Part shown: piece after piece, positions 55,373 through 63,803 of the stretch
Numbering within the stretch: the first letter of the stretch is position 1
Layout: each line of letters opens with the position of its first letter
DNA from: JBMNGW01 sp050950025
Lineage (GTDB): Bacteria > Spirochaetota > Spirochaetia > Sphaerochaetales > Sphaerochaetaceae
Direction of reading: 5' to 3'
NCBI GenBank assembly: GCA_050950025.1
Contig: JBMNGW010000001.1
Coordinates: 16,871 to 80,870, forward strand
Length of the DNA stretch: 64,000 nucleotides
The notes under the pieces: model-generated
Told to the model about the DNA's origin: nothing
Database searches by the model: none
Seen by the model: only the letters and a program-made list of their open reading frames with translations
Program-made: the position numbers and the translations under genes

Positions 55373-55400
55373 GAGAGTACTGTAATAGGCACAGCGAGAT

Positions 55401-55429
55401 TTGGTCAATAAAGGAGTTCTGTTGACCAA
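55401..55429. promoter_or_regulatory. Inverted repeat overlapping the aldolase promoter
   Basis: TTGGTCAA (55401-55408) and TTGACCAA (55422-55429) are perfect inverted copies, 21 bases centre to centre. The right arm covers the -35 box, so a bound protein could block the promoter. Confidence 0.5.
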
Positions 55430-55450
55430 CTTCTGAGAAAAGAATAGATT
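55422..55450 (+). promoter_or_regulatory. Promoter of the aldolase gene
   Basis: TTGACC (55422-55427), 17-base spacer, TAGATT (55445-55450), about 28 bases before the ATG. Confidence 0.55.
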
Positions 55451-55477
55451 AAAAGGAGAATGATAAGGAGTGTGAAC

Positions 55478-56470
55478 ATGGTTTCTTATAAAGAATTGGG
55501 ATTGGTGAACACAAAAGAGATGTTTGCCAAGGCGATTGTTGGTGGCTATGCTATTCCAGCTTACAACTTTAACAACATGGAGCAGCTGCAAGCAATCATT
55601 GGAGCTTGTGTGGAAACGAAAAGTCCCGTTATTTTGCAAGTTTCCAAAGGAGCTCGGGATTATGCCAACATGAACTTGCTGCGCAATATGGCCAAAGGAG
55701 CAACCGAATACGCCAAAGAACTGGGTTATGAGATTCCTATTGTGCTGCACCTTGACCATGGCGATTCCTTTGAGACGTGCAAAGAATGCATCGATAATGG
55801 TTTTTCTTCGGTGATGATTGACGGGTCTCACTTCCCTTACGAACAAAACGTTGAGCTGACAAAAAAAGTTGTGGAGTATGCCCATAAATTTAATGTCACT
55901 GTTGAAGGGGAGCTGGGAGTTCTGGCAGGCATTGAAGATGATGTGGTTGCCGAGCATTCGACATACACACAACCTTCTGAAGTTATCGACTTTGTCAGCC
56001 GCACAGGAGTCGACTCATTGGCTATCTCCATTGGCACCAGCCACGGAGCCAATAAATTCAAACCCGAACAGTGCACTCGCAACGAAAAAGGGATTTTAAT
56101 TCCCCCGCCGCTGCGATTCGACATTCTTTCTGAGATTGAGCAAAAATTGCCCGGGTTCCCCATTGTTTTACACGGATCTTCTTCTGTGCCTCAAGATTTG
56201 GTAGCTCAAATCAATGCTTTTGGTGGCCATCTGAAAGAGGCTGTGGGTATTCCTGAAGAGCAGCTGCGCCAAGCAGCCAAAAGTGCTGTGTGTAAAATCA
56301 ACATCGACAGCGACGGTCGTATTGCTATGACTGCTTCCATCAGAAAGACATTTGCCGAACAACCGGGTGAATTTGATCCCAGAAAATATCTTGGTCCAGC
56401 CCGCGAAGCATTGAAACAACTGTACATGCACAAAAACATCAACGTGCTTGGTTCTGCTAATCAGGCTTAA
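55478..56470 (+). CDS. fba: Class II fructose-bisphosphate aldolase
   Basis: Zinc-dependent glycolytic aldolase, 330 residues. IPAYNFNNMEQLQAI at the N-terminus, IVLHLDHGDSFETC with the zinc His and catalytic Asp, VMIDGSHFPYEQNV, VEGELGVLAGIEDD, IGTSHG and VLHGSSSVP are the class II motifs. Both ATGs 18 bases apart follow AAGGAG, but only the second (55478) is at a usable distance. With pfp at the window start, this marks an active glycolysis. The gene has its own promoter and a possible operator. Confidence 0.95.
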   Translation: MVSYKELGLVNTKEMFAKAIVGGYAIPAYNFNNMEQLQAIIGACVETKSPVILQVSKGARDYANMNLLRNMAKGATEYAKELGYEIPIVLHLDHGDSFETCKECIDNGFSSVMIDGSHFPYEQNVELTKKVVEYAHKFNVTVEGELGVLAGIEDDVVAEHSTYTQPSEVIDFVSRTGVDSLAISIGTSHGANKFKPEQCTRNEKGILIPPPLRFDILSEIEQKLPGFPIVLHGSSSVPQDLVAQINAFGGHLKEAVGIPEEQLRQAAKSAVCKINIDSDGRIAMTASIRKTFAEQPGEFDPRKYLGPAREALKQLYMHKNINVLGSANQA

Positions 56471-56499
56471 AAGAGTCTACAAGCTTTAGTGCTCCCCCT

Positions 56500-56529
56500 T
56501 TGACGCAAAGGGGAGCGCTGTGCTATAGT
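56500..56529 (+). promoter_or_regulatory. Promoter of the infC-rpmI-rplT operon
   Basis: TTGACG (56500-56505), 18-base spacer, TATAGT (56524-56529). The -35 lies in the loop of a G/C-rich hairpin (56491-56516) that lacks a T run. Confidence 0.6.
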
Positions 56530-56593
56530 CTTTAACGGTGGGTTTAGCCTACCATATTCCCAAAGAAGGTTTCGAAAAGAACAAGGAGAACGT

Positions 56594-57124
56594 TTGGCTA
56601 CAAAAGAGTTGCGAGTAAATCGACAAATCAGGTCTCGAGAAGTATTTGTCATAGATGCTGATGGAAATCAAAAGGGTGTCATGAACATCCTCGATGCTTT
56701 AGAGTTAGCAGATGCAGCTGGACTCGATTTGGTAGAGGTCTCTCCCAACGCCAATCCTCCTGTATGCAAAGTTCTTGACTTCGGCAAATATCGCTACGAG
56801 CAGGAGAAAAGAAACCGCGAAGCCAAAAAGAACCAAGTGGTGGTGAAACTCAAAGAGATTCGCATGCAGCCCAAAATTGATCGCCACGATATGGAGTTCA
56901 AAACAAAGGCTATCGCCGATTTCCTCTCTGAGGGAAATAAAGTAAAAGTTTCGGTCCGTTTTAGAGGCAGAGAATTGGCTCACACTGAGCTTGGCAAGAA
57001 GGTGTTGGACACCATTTTGCATATCCTCAGTGAAAAAGAGGTCAATTACAACCTCGATAAAACGGCAGCCATGGAAGGGCGCATGATGAGTATGATTGTC
57101 AGCCCTGCCAGAAGTAAAAAATAA
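56594..57124 (+). CDS. infC: Translation initiation factor IF-3
   Basis: 176 residues; binds the 30S subunit and checks start codons. VNRQIRSREVFVIDADGNQ, VSPNANPPVCKVLDFGKYRYEQEK and KEIRMQPKIDRHD are IF-3 signatures. The start is TTG at 56594 with AAGGAG 5 bases before. infC often uses a poor start codon because IF-3 discriminates against it, giving self-control; the TTG here fits that. First gene of the infC-rpmI-rplT operon. Confidence 0.95.
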   Translation: MATKELRVNRQIRSREVFVIDADGNQKGVMNILDALELADAAGLDLVEVSPNANPPVCKVLDFGKYRYEQEKRNREAKKNQVVVKLKEIRMQPKIDRHDMEFKTKAIADFLSEGNKVKVSVRFRGRELAHTELGKKVLDTILHILSEKEVNYNLDKTAAMEGRMMSMIVSPARSKK

Positions 57125-57202
57125 TACAACATCCAGTTGGATGACTATGCAGCAGTTCCAAGGGGTGTCTTGTTCCTTGTGAACGCTTAAAGAGGTGGTG
57201 TT

Positions 57203-57403
57203 ATGCCAAAAATGAAAACAAGAAAATCGGCCAAGAAACGGTATAAAGTTACCGCTACTGGTAAGGTCATGTACAAAAAACAGGGCCTAAGGCACATTTT
57301 GACGAAGAAGAATACCAAGCGTAAGCGCAATTTGCGTGCGGCTGGGATTCTCAGCGATGCGGAAGTAAAGAAAGTTAAAGTTCTGCTTCCCTACGAGTTT
57401 TAA
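57203..57403 (+). CDS. rpmI: Ribosomal protein L35
   Basis: 66-residue basic 50S protein. MPKMKTRKSAKKRYKVTATGK and KKNTKRKRNL are the L35 hallmarks. Between infC and rplT, in the order found across bacteria. GAGGTG lies before the ATG. The 78-base gap after infC holds short hairpins that might be a control site, which I cannot prove. Confidence 0.96.
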   Translation: MPKMKTRKSAKKRYKVTATGKVMYKKQGLRHILTKKNTKRKRNLRAAGILSDAEVKKVKVLLPYEF

Positions 57404-57414
57404 GGAGGTGCCGC

Positions 57415-57771
57415 ATGCCAAGAGCTGTTGATGGAACAAAAAGAAAAGATCGCCGAAGAAAACTTCTTAAAGAGGCCAAAGGATATTGGGGTCGCCGGGG
57501 TACTAACTTCCGCTCGGCCAAAGATACTGTCATCAAAGCAGGAACTAATGCTTACCGTGACCGCCGTCGCCGCCGCAGAGACTTCAGATCATTGTGGATT
57601 GCCCGTATTTCAGCCGGAGTGCAAGCCGAAGGCCTGAATTATTCGCAATTTATGTACGGCTTAAAGAAAGCCAATATTGAAATTAACCGCAAAGTTCTCT
57701 CAAATATGGCTATTGAAGACAAGGCTGCTTTCTCTCAACTGGTAGCCCAAGTCAAAACAGTATTAGCCTAA
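57415..57771 (+). CDS. rplT: Ribosomal protein L20
   Basis: 118-residue 50S assembly protein. MPRAVDGTKRKDRRRKLLKEAKGYWGRR at the N-terminus, the arginine-rich AYRDRRRRRRDFRSLWIARI segment, and FMYGLKKANIEINRKVLSNMAI are L20. It starts 11 bases after rpmI with AAGGAGG upstream. L20 usually represses its own operon through the mRNA leader; whether that is so here is not visible. Confidence 0.97.
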   Translation: MPRAVDGTKRKDRRRKLLKEAKGYWGRRGTNFRSAKDTVIKAGTNAYRDRRRRRRDFRSLWIARISAGVQAEGLNYSQFMYGLKKANIEINRKVLSNMAIEDKAAFSQLVAQVKTVLA

Positions 57772-57798
57772 TAACTGACAAAACATGGAGGTGTTTTG

Positions 57799-58134
57799 AT
57801 GACGACTCTCGATAAAGTACAATTGCTGGAGCAGAGAATTATTAAAGCTACCGTTTTGATCAGAAGCCTTGAGAAGAAAATTGATGACTTGCAAGATGAG
57901 GTGGAAGTGCTCTCTGTTCATAATGAAGAACTCCAACGTTATGCCGACAGTTATAGCACTGATAGCAAGTTGATTGAGGCCTCTATCAGCAGTGCCTTAA
58001 CACACCTTGATTCAATTGAAGGCTTGGACGACATCGATATTGGCAGTGCCCTGCAGATTGATTTGGAGACTGCTGACCAATTTACCAGTGGCTCGGGGCT
58101 GGCAATTGATGAAATATCACTTGATCAGCTCTGA
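57799..58134 (+). CDS. ZapB-like coiled-coil protein
   Basis: 111 residues. The first 55 or so form a heptad coiled coil (LDKVQLLEQRIIKATVLIRSLEKKIDDL, EVEVLSVHNEELQRY), followed by an acidic tail (SIEGLDDIDIGSA). Short coiled coils of this kind resemble the division factor ZapB, but that is only a resemblance. The ATG at 57799 has GGAGGTG five bases upstream. It follows rplT by 27 bases and is ended by a terminator, so it probably belongs to the same transcript. Confidence 0.65.
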   Translation: MTTLDKVQLLEQRIIKATVLIRSLEKKIDDLQDEVEVLSVHNEELQRYADSYSTDSKLIEASISSALTHLDSIEGLDDIDIGSALQIDLETADQFTSGSGLAIDEISLDQL

Positions 58135-58161
58135 AATGTCCCTTACGGGGAAAAATGAGCG

Positions 58162-58190
58162 AACGGAACCCATAGCGGTTCCGTTTTTTT
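58162..58190 (+). terminator. Terminator after the ZapB-like gene
   Basis: AACGGAACC, CATAGC loop, GGTTCCGTT and a run of T. Confidence 0.9.
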
Positions 58191-58220
58191 ATAGTCTATG
58201 ATAGCATCTAAGTGTACATG

Positions 58221-58410
58221 TCGGACTTGTGGTGTCCGCAAGGGGCCAGTTCTCTTGGCTCAAACAACACATATGGGATGCGGCATAGCTGTGTTGAATT
58301 GCTCCCGGGAGGTTTCCTCCTTATAAGGGAACACAATGCGCAGCAACTAGCAGCCCACTTGAACCATCGGTTCAAGAGATAATCCCAAGCGGTGCCACAG
58401 GTCCCTTTTT
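58221..58410 (+). ncRNA. ssrS: 6S RNA
   Basis: Small RNA that mimics an open promoter and binds the housekeeping RNA polymerase. The 5' GGACTTGTGG pairs with the 3' CCACAGGTCC as the closing stem, followed by a T run. TCCGCAAGGGGCCAGT near the 5' end and CTTGAACCATCGGTTCAAG plus CAAGCGGTGCCAC near the 3' end match the corresponding parts of E. coli 6S RNA, and a central hairpin (TGTGTT with AACACA) lies between. Exact ends are estimates. It lies upstream of a TPR gene on the same strand. Confidence 0.82.
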
Positions 58411-58430
58411 ATGCCTGTGAAGGAGCAAAT

Positions 58431-59579
58431 ATGAGTGCATCCGATCCTTTAAACGATATTATTTTCATTACACTACCCGACTCTCCCCCTACTCAAAGCG
58501 GTGAGTTTTCTTTTGATCCGACCATTGCTTTACCGGTGCAACTGCCAGAAGGGAGCACCACTATAGAGGCAGATTCGGGTTTGCGCATTGAACAAATTGC
58601 CGCCGGATTAATCAAAGTGATTGCCCACAATAGCTCACATGCCAATTTTGATTATTACTGTGATTTATTACTGGCTTTGCAGCCCGATGTTGTTCATGAG
58701 CTCCATACTGCAGCTGTGGCCAAAGCGCAAACTGAAGATGAACAATTTGCCGAAGAACTTTTTTTAGCAGCTGTCCATCTTAATCCCCATATTGCAGAAC
58801 TGTATGTTAATTTGGGAATTCTGTATGGCCAACAGGCTCGCAAAGCGCGGGATGCCAATCAGCAACACGTATACGATGAGGCTATTACAAAGCAAATGGA
58901 TACTCTGCGAAAAGGGCTGGAAGTACTCCCCTATTCTGAGCTGCTGCTTAAAGAATCGGGTATGCTCAATCTTTTTTTAGGCAATGATGAGATTGCCTAT
59001 GAGCAGCTGAATGCCTATTTAGCACAAGCTAAGGACTCGGAAGAAAAAGAGTTGATTGCCAAGAAAGTAGAAGAACTAGGTTCTCAAATCGAAGACGAAC
59101 AGACATTGCAAGCTGCTTTTGATGAAATGCAATTGGGTAATGAAGAACAGGCATTACGCCTAGCTACAACGTATGCCACGAACAATCCACGTCTGTGGTC
59201 GGGCTTTTTCCTCCAAGGGTGGGCTCTTCGTCGCCTAGGGCGCTACCAAGAAGCACAAAGCGCTTTTCTCCGCTGCTTAGAATTGGGAGAACAAAACGCC
59301 GATATTTACAATGAATTATCAATCTGTGCTTTGGAATTGGGAGAGCGGCAGCTATCCCAAGAGTATTTGGAAATAGCGTTGGAACTGGATGAAGAGTCGG
59401 TCAAACTCATCAGCAACCTCGCCTTTTTAAAACTTGAAGAGCAACAGTACCAAGAGGTTCAGCACCTACTAAATCGAGGCTTAGCCCTCGATGCCCAAGA
59501 TCCTGCCCTCCTTTATATCCAAAAAGAGCTCAATAAACGGACCGGCACTTTTGAGGAAGATGATGTTATCGATGCTTGA
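58431..59579 (+). CDS. Tetratricopeptide-repeat protein
   Basis: 382 residues, no signal peptide. The middle and C-terminal parts contain TPR units (AELYVNLGILYGQQARKA; GFFLQGWALRRLGRYQEAQSAFLRCLELG; DIYNELSICALELGERQLSQEYLEIALELD; AFLKLEEQQYQEVQHLLNRGLALD). Such repeats bind proteins; the partner is unknown. The ATG at 58431 has AAGGAG seven bases before it and was preferred to a start inside 6S RNA. It overlaps tsaE by 17 bases. Confidence 0.82.
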   Translation: MSASDPLNDIIFITLPDSPPTQSGEFSFDPTIALPVQLPEGSTTIEADSGLRIEQIAAGLIKVIAHNSSHANFDYYCDLLLALQPDVVHELHTAAVAKAQTEDEQFAEELFLAAVHLNPHIAELYVNLGILYGQQARKARDANQQHVYDEAITKQMDTLRKGLEVLPYSELLLKESGMLNLFLGNDEIAYEQLNAYLAQAKDSEEKELIAKKVEELGSQIEDEQTLQAAFDEMQLGNEEQALRLATTYATNNPRLWSGFFLQGWALRRLGRYQEAQSAFLRCLELGEQNADIYNELSICALELGERQLSQEYLEIALELDEESVKLISNLAFLKLEEQQYQEVQHLLNRGLALDAQDPALLYIQKELNKRTGTFEEDDVIDA

Positions 59580-60003
59580 AGCAAAACGCTTTATTACAGC
59601 CAGTGAAACAGAAAGTGCTTTAGTGGGCACCCAAATAGCCGCCACGTTACAAAGTGGTGCTGTTGTCTCTTTACGTGGCCCCTTAGGATCGGGTAAAAGT
59701 GTCATTGCCCGCGCTATTGCCCGCGCTTTGGGAATTACTGAACCGATAGTCTCCCCCACATTCACGTTAATTCAAGAGTACCAAGGCACCTTGCCGCTGT
59801 ACCACATGGATTTATATCGGTTGCAAGGAATTGATGAGTTTGAGGGAATTGGCGCTGAAGAGTTATTGGACAGTGATGCAATAGTCTTAATTGAGTGGAG
59901 TGAAATAATAGATGCCATTCTTCCCAAGCATACCCTTTTTGTCTCTTTAGAAATTACCGGGGCCAACCAAAGGATTATTACTGTTGAAGGGGGATTACCA
60001 TGA
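59563..60003 (+). CDS. tsaE: tRNA threonylcarbamoyladenosine biosynthesis ATPase
   Basis: 146 residues. SLRGPLGSGKSVIARAIARALGI is the P-loop, VSPTFTLIQEY the following TsaE motif, and LYHMDLYRL and LIEWSE the later ones. TsaE works with TsaB and TsaD to make t6A at position 37 of ANN-reading tRNAs. Start chosen at 59563 after GAGGAAG; ATGs at 59560 and 59572 are alternatives. It overlaps the TPR gene and tsaB. Confidence 0.93.
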   Translation: MLSMLEAKRFITASETESALVGTQIAATLQSGAVVSLRGPLGSGKSVIARAIARALGITEPIVSPTFTLIQEYQGTLPLYHMDLYRLQGIDEFEGIGAEELLDSDAIVLIEWSEIIDAILPKHTLFVSLEITGANQRIITVEGGLP

Positions 60004-60698
60004 ATGTCTTGGCCATCAATACAAGTACAAACCTTCTGCACATCGCTTTGCAAACACCCCATAGCTATGAGAGCCAACAGGTACTGCTCGATCGCCGCTT
60101 CAGCGAAGCTTTAATGCCCAAAATCGAACACATATGCCAAAAAGCGAAGACAAGATTAGATGAACTCTCTTTAGTAGTCTGTGCTAAAGGACCGGGATCA
60201 TTTACCGGCTTACGGGTAGGCATGGCAACGGCCAAAGGGATTGCCCTAGCAGCCGGCATCCCTTTTGTCAGCATCAGTACTTTGGAGATTGCTGCTTATC
60301 CGCTCAAAGAGTGCTCGCGTCCAATTCTTGTCACCATTGATGCACGAAAAAACCGTTTTTATAGCGCGCTTTTTGTTCAGGGAAATATGGTGGGAAAAGA
60401 GATGGACGGTTCAATCGACCAACTTTGTGCTGTGTGTGCCCCCTATAATGAGGTACTAGTCACCGGTTTTGATGCGCATACGTGTTTCCCCCTTCTTTGT
60501 GACGAAGTCACACTAACTGGGCAAAAGACAAAATTCTACCTTGATGAGCTTCGCTATCGTGATTATGGTGAATCTATGATACAATTAGGTACATTTTTGC
60601 TGCAAAGCCAAGGAGCTGACCCACTGGGAAGTGGTCCGGTCTATATCCGAAAAAGTGATGCCGAGTTATCTTTAAAGGAAGAGGTAAACCATGAATGA
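60000..60698 (+). CDS. tsaB: tRNA threonylcarbamoyladenosine biosynthesis protein TsaB
   Basis: 232 residues, an ASKHA-fold partner of TsaD. MNVLAINTSTNLLHIAL at the N-terminus and CAKGPGSFTGLRVGMATAKGIALA are TsaB signatures; TIDARKNRFYSALF follows. It overlaps tsaE by 4 bases, the usual coupling, and its end overlaps trxB by 8 bases. Confidence 0.93.
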   Translation: MNVLAINTSTNLLHIALQTPHSYESQQVLLDRRFSEALMPKIEHICQKAKTRLDELSLVVCAKGPGSFTGLRVGMATAKGIALAAGIPFVSISTLEIAAYPLKECSRPILVTIDARKNRFYSALFVQGNMVGKEMDGSIDQLCAVCAPYNEVLVTGFDAHTCFPLLCDEVTLTGQKTKFYLDELRYRDYGESMIQLGTFLLQSQGADPLGSGPVYIRKSDAELSLKEEVNHE

Positions 60699-61641
60699 AG
60701 AGCACAAACATCCCGATATTATCATCATTGGCGGAGGACCTGCAGGATTGAGCGCCGCTCAATATGCTACTCGGGCCGGACTACAGGCCCATCTATTTGA
60801 AGAAATGGCCCCCGGAGGCCAAACACTTATTGTCGATGAGCTGGAAAATTATCCTGGCTTTGATGAACCCATTAGCGGCTTTGAGCTTGCCGATAAATTT
60901 GCCAAACAGGCAGAGCGTTTTGGAGCGGTAATTCATTTTGCCAATGTTGATGCAATCAACCATAACGGCGATGGTTCTTTCAACGTTCAGACTTCAGATG
61001 GAACTTTTACCGTTCCGGTTGTTATTATCGCTACCGGAGCTAAACGCAGAGAGTTAGGAATTCCCGGGGAACTGGAACATCAAGGCAAAGGAGTCTCCTA
61101 TTGTGCCACCTGTGACGGCCCCTTTTTCAAAGGCAAAAAAATACTGGTTGTTGGCGGAGGCGATTCGGCTTGTGATGAGTCGCTGTTTTTATCCAAACTG
61201 ACAACACAAGTGGTTGTTGTACACCGCAAAGAACGGTTTAGGGCTCAAAAGCAGATAGCTCAAATGGTAGAACATAACGAAAACATTGAGACTCGTTTCT
61301 TTCATCAGGTGCGAAAAATTTTAGGAGACGGAGATAAAGTAACCGGAGCTCTGTTATATGACAGTGCCAACGATAAAGAGTATGAAGAATCGTTTGATGC
61401 CGTCTTTATTTTCATTGGAGCAGACCCCAGAACCCGCTTGGTCCCCTATGCTCAAACAGATGAGGCAGGGTATCTTATTACCGATGAGTTGATGCAAACG
61501 AGCGTTGCCGGCCTCTATGCCGTCGGAGATGTACGCAATACCCCTTTTAGACAAGTTGTCACAGCGGCTGCCGACGGGGCTATCGCTGCTCATGCTGCTT
61601 CCAAATATATGGATGAATTAAAAGGGCAAGCCTACACCTAA
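60691..61641 (+). CDS. trxB: Thioredoxin reductase (NADPH)
   Basis: 316-residue flavoprotein that reduces thioredoxin. IIIGGGPAGLSAAQYATRAGL is the FAD motif, YCATCDGPFFKGK the redox CxxC, VVGGGDSACDESLFLSKL the NADPH motif, and GLYAVGDVRNTPFRQVVTAAADGAIAA the C-terminal FAD motif. GAGG lies before the ATG. Its last 65 bases are also the start of a repeat that recurs beyond an insertion sequence, but this copy is complete. Confidence 0.96.
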   Translation: MNEEHKHPDIIIIGGGPAGLSAAQYATRAGLQAHLFEEMAPGGQTLIVDELENYPGFDEPISGFELADKFAKQAERFGAVIHFANVDAINHNGDGSFNVQTSDGTFTVPVVIIATGAKRRELGIPGELEHQGKGVSYCATCDGPFFKGKKILVVGGGDSACDESLFLSKLTTQVVVVHRKERFRAQKQIAQMVEHNENIETRFFHQVRKILGDGDKVTGALLYDSANDKEYEESFDAVFIFIGADPRTRLVPYAQTDEAGYLITDELMQTSVAGLYAVGDVRNTPFRQVVTAAADGAIAAHAASKYMDELKGQAYT

Positions 61642-61709
61642 GAAAAGCGAATTCCCTTGACGCTTAGTCGACTGTAGTGGTCTAATTGAAGCATGAGAAT
61701 ATTCATCCT
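61577..61709. repeat. Left copy of a direct repeat flanking the insertion sequence
   Basis: 130 bases identical to 63853-63982, or 133 (to 63985) if one mismatch at 61707 is allowed. It contains the trxB 3' end, a promoter, and the first codons of the next gene (ATG at 61693), which is cut by the element here. Confidence 0.9.
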
Positions 61710-61800
61710 GTCTTTTCACCTAAAAACAAGAAAAAGAGGGTCCATCCCATTGTAATAGAACAAATTGGAACGGCCCTCAGGCAGAATATATTGTATTGTC

Positions 61801-63687
61801 TCAATCTTGTTTCTTGGTCGCAGCCAGCATTCTTCTCAACGCCGAGCGGCTGTAGATGTTGAGTCCGAAGTCTATTCCCATCCTCCCGTGCAGGTCCCTC
61901 AGGACAGGATCGTAGTACAGCGTCTTGAAATTGGTGCTGTCCAGCTGTACCACGTTCGCCTTTCTCAGCGAAAGCACGATCTGTTCGGTGGAATACTCAT
62001 GATGCAGCTCATGCTCGAGGATTCTCACAATCAGCAATGAGATGAAGCAGGTCAGGAAGTGGGAGCCTATGCGGTCCTTGCGCGAGACGAACACCGGCCT
62101 CGCCTCCAGCTCGCTCTTGGTCACCCGGAAGGTCTGCTCGATCCTCCACAGCCCGTGGTACATGTCGACGATGTCCAGTGGGGTGACGATCCGGTTGAGC
62201 TGCAGCATCCCCTCGTCCTTCAGCCAGCGGCTCTTGCCCTCGAACGCATTCTCGACCTCCCCGGTCTCACGCCCCCGCCTATCGACATACGGTCTCAGCC
62301 CGGTCACATTGGTCTCGATCACATAGAAGCCGTCAAGCGACTCATCCTCGTCGAGTGTCTCGAAGTCGAACACGACCTTCGCCTCATAATCATCGACTTC
62401 CTGCTTCGTCTTCTTGTCGTACACCTGGGTCTTGAGGTACTTGTTCTTGCCGTAGTTGTTGTCGATGACATCCCTGCTCCTCGAATGCGAGGAGGCGAGG
62501 GCCTTCTCGACGGCAGCCTGGCGGTCGACCTTTGCCCGTGCAGCGTACTTCGCCGACCAGTAGATGATCTGCAGGTGCCCGACCCCCTTCACGGCCGACC
62601 TCCGGCCGTCGGCGTCCCTCACATAGGTGTCCTTCACCTCGTCAAGCACCTTGTACATGAACGCAACCGGTGTTTCGGCGTCAAGAGGGGGAAGCTCCTT
62701 TCCCGCAGCGTCAAACCGTGTGTAGCCGCCGGGGTCCCTCACCGTGTTCTTGAGAACCTCGGTGCCTCCGCGCACCGACTTGCTGAAGATGTACCCGTTG
62801 TGGTTGGTGATCACCTCGGCGACATTGCCCCCGCTCATCATCGCCTTGTCGGCGACGAAGATGATGTGCTGCATGTCGAGCTGGGAGCGCACCCGCTCGC
62901 TCATGGGCGTGAAGGTCTGGCTGTCATGGGTGTTGCCCTCGAACAGGTCATAGGTGACGGGCAAGCCCCTGTCGTCCATGAACAGGCCCATCTGGACGAT
63001 GGGGGTGCTGCGGTGCTCCTTGCTCGGACCCTTCCTGCGGAAGCCGTCCTCGTTGTCTGTCTCGAAGTAGTAGTTGGTCACATCGTAGAACAGCAGCGTC
63101 GAGTCCCTGTCGTACAGGCCTACCATCCTCTGGTGGAGCAGCTGCAGCAGGTCGTCGCGCCACCGGGGGAAGATGCTCAGCGCGTGGTAGATGTCGTTCA
63201 GCGAGAAGTCCATCTTGTCGAAGTACTTGCCCCTGCCCTGCCAGGCGGCCCGCTTGGACCCCGGGGCGATGATCCTCTCATACACCAGCAGTTTCATGAC
63301 GGCGGTGAGGTTGTACCCGCATCCCAGGTACTTGCGCCTGTCGTCGATGAACTGGTGGATGCCCAGCGAATGGAAGACCCGGCTGATGGCGGCATGCCCT
63401 ATGTTCCTCACACAGTCATAGCATCCTGTGTCCTCATGGAAAGGCAGCCGCCCTTGCGGATCGAACGTGACGGAGACAGGCCGGGAGGCCTGCTGCTTCT
63501 CCTTCGTCCTCTGCCTTGCGATTTCCTTGAAATGGGCGACGGGGTCTTCATAGAGGTGCTCAAACTCATCGACGAACCCGATGCGCCCGACCTTGCGCTG
63601 CCTGGGCTTGCCGTTCTCCCTGTAGGCCTCCGCAAAGTACATGAGTACGCGCCCGTCCTTGTTCTTCGGTGCAGTCTGTACGAACAT
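61801..63687 (-). CDS. IS1634-family transposase
   Basis: 628 residues, IS4-like DDE enzyme. Asp202 in LLFYDVTNYYFETD, Asp280 in IIFVADKAMMSGG, and Glu517 in YHGLWRIEQTFRVTKSELEARP form the catalytic triad, the last within the Y-R-E-K signature. The N-terminal MFVQTAPKNKDGRVLMYFAEAYR and KVGRIGFVDEF are typical. The ATG at 63687 has AGGAGG seven bases upstream. The frame is complete, so it may still be active. A long open frame on the opposite strand is a composition artefact. Confidence 0.93.
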   Translation of the reverse strand: MFVQTAPKNKDGRVLMYFAEAYRENGKPRQRKVGRIGFVDEFEHLYEDPVAHFKEIARQRTKEKQQASRPVSVTFDPQGRLPFHEDTGCYDCVRNIGHAAISRVFHSLGIHQFIDDRRKYLGCGYNLTAVMKLLVYERIIAPGSKRAAWQGRGKYFDKMDFSLNDIYHALSIFPRWRDDLLQLLHQRMVGLYDRDSTLLFYDVTNYYFETDNEDGFRRKGPSKEHRSTPIVQMGLFMDDRGLPVTYDLFEGNTHDSQTFTPMSERVRSQLDMQHIIFVADKAMMSGGNVAEVITNHNGYIFSKSVRGGTEVLKNTVRDPGGYTRFDAAGKELPPLDAETPVAFMYKVLDEVKDTYVRDADGRRSAVKGVGHLQIIYWSAKYAARAKVDRQAAVEKALASSHSRSRDVIDNNYGKNKYLKTQVYDKKTKQEVDDYEAKVVFDFETLDEDESLDGFYVIETNVTGLRPYVDRRGRETGEVENAFEGKSRWLKDEGMLQLNRIVTPLDIVDMYHGLWRIEQTFRVTKSELEARPVFVSRKDRIGSHFLTCFISLLIVRILEHELHHEYSTEQIVLSLRKANVVQLDSTNFKTLYYDPVLRDLHGRMGIDFGLNIYSRSALRRMLAATKKQD

Positions 63688-63782
63688 CCCGATCCTCCTA
63701 TATATCAAGGAAAGTATACAACATTCAATAGACAATACAAGACAATACAATTATATTCTTTTGAAAAGATTGTTCGGGCATG

Positions 63783-63803
63783 AAAAAAGCCCCCGAAGGG
63801 GCC
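63783..63803 (-). terminator. Inward-facing terminator at the right end of the insertion sequence
   Basis: On the minus strand GCCCC, TTCG loop, GGGGC, then a run of six T, about 100 bases before the transposase start. It would stop transcripts entering from outside. Confidence 0.75.

Noticed and set aside
55373..55972. Upstream extension of the periplasmic protein gene
   Set aside because: It would run antisense through the aldolase promoter and gene; the ATG at 55372 puts the membrane segment at the N-terminus.
56491..56516. Terminator after the aldolase gene
   Set aside because: The stem is strong but has one unpaired base and no T run, and it overlaps the infC promoter, so I do not list it as a terminator.
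61693..61755. Short gene beginning at the left-repeat ATG
   Set aside because: It is the first codons of the downstream gene fused to the end of the insertion sequence and stops soon after.
62059..63783. 574-codon open frame antisense to the transposase
   Set aside because: The high G+C content of the element removes stop codons; the translation is a Pro/Leu/Val/His-rich sequence with no domain, and the other strand has a full DDE transposase.
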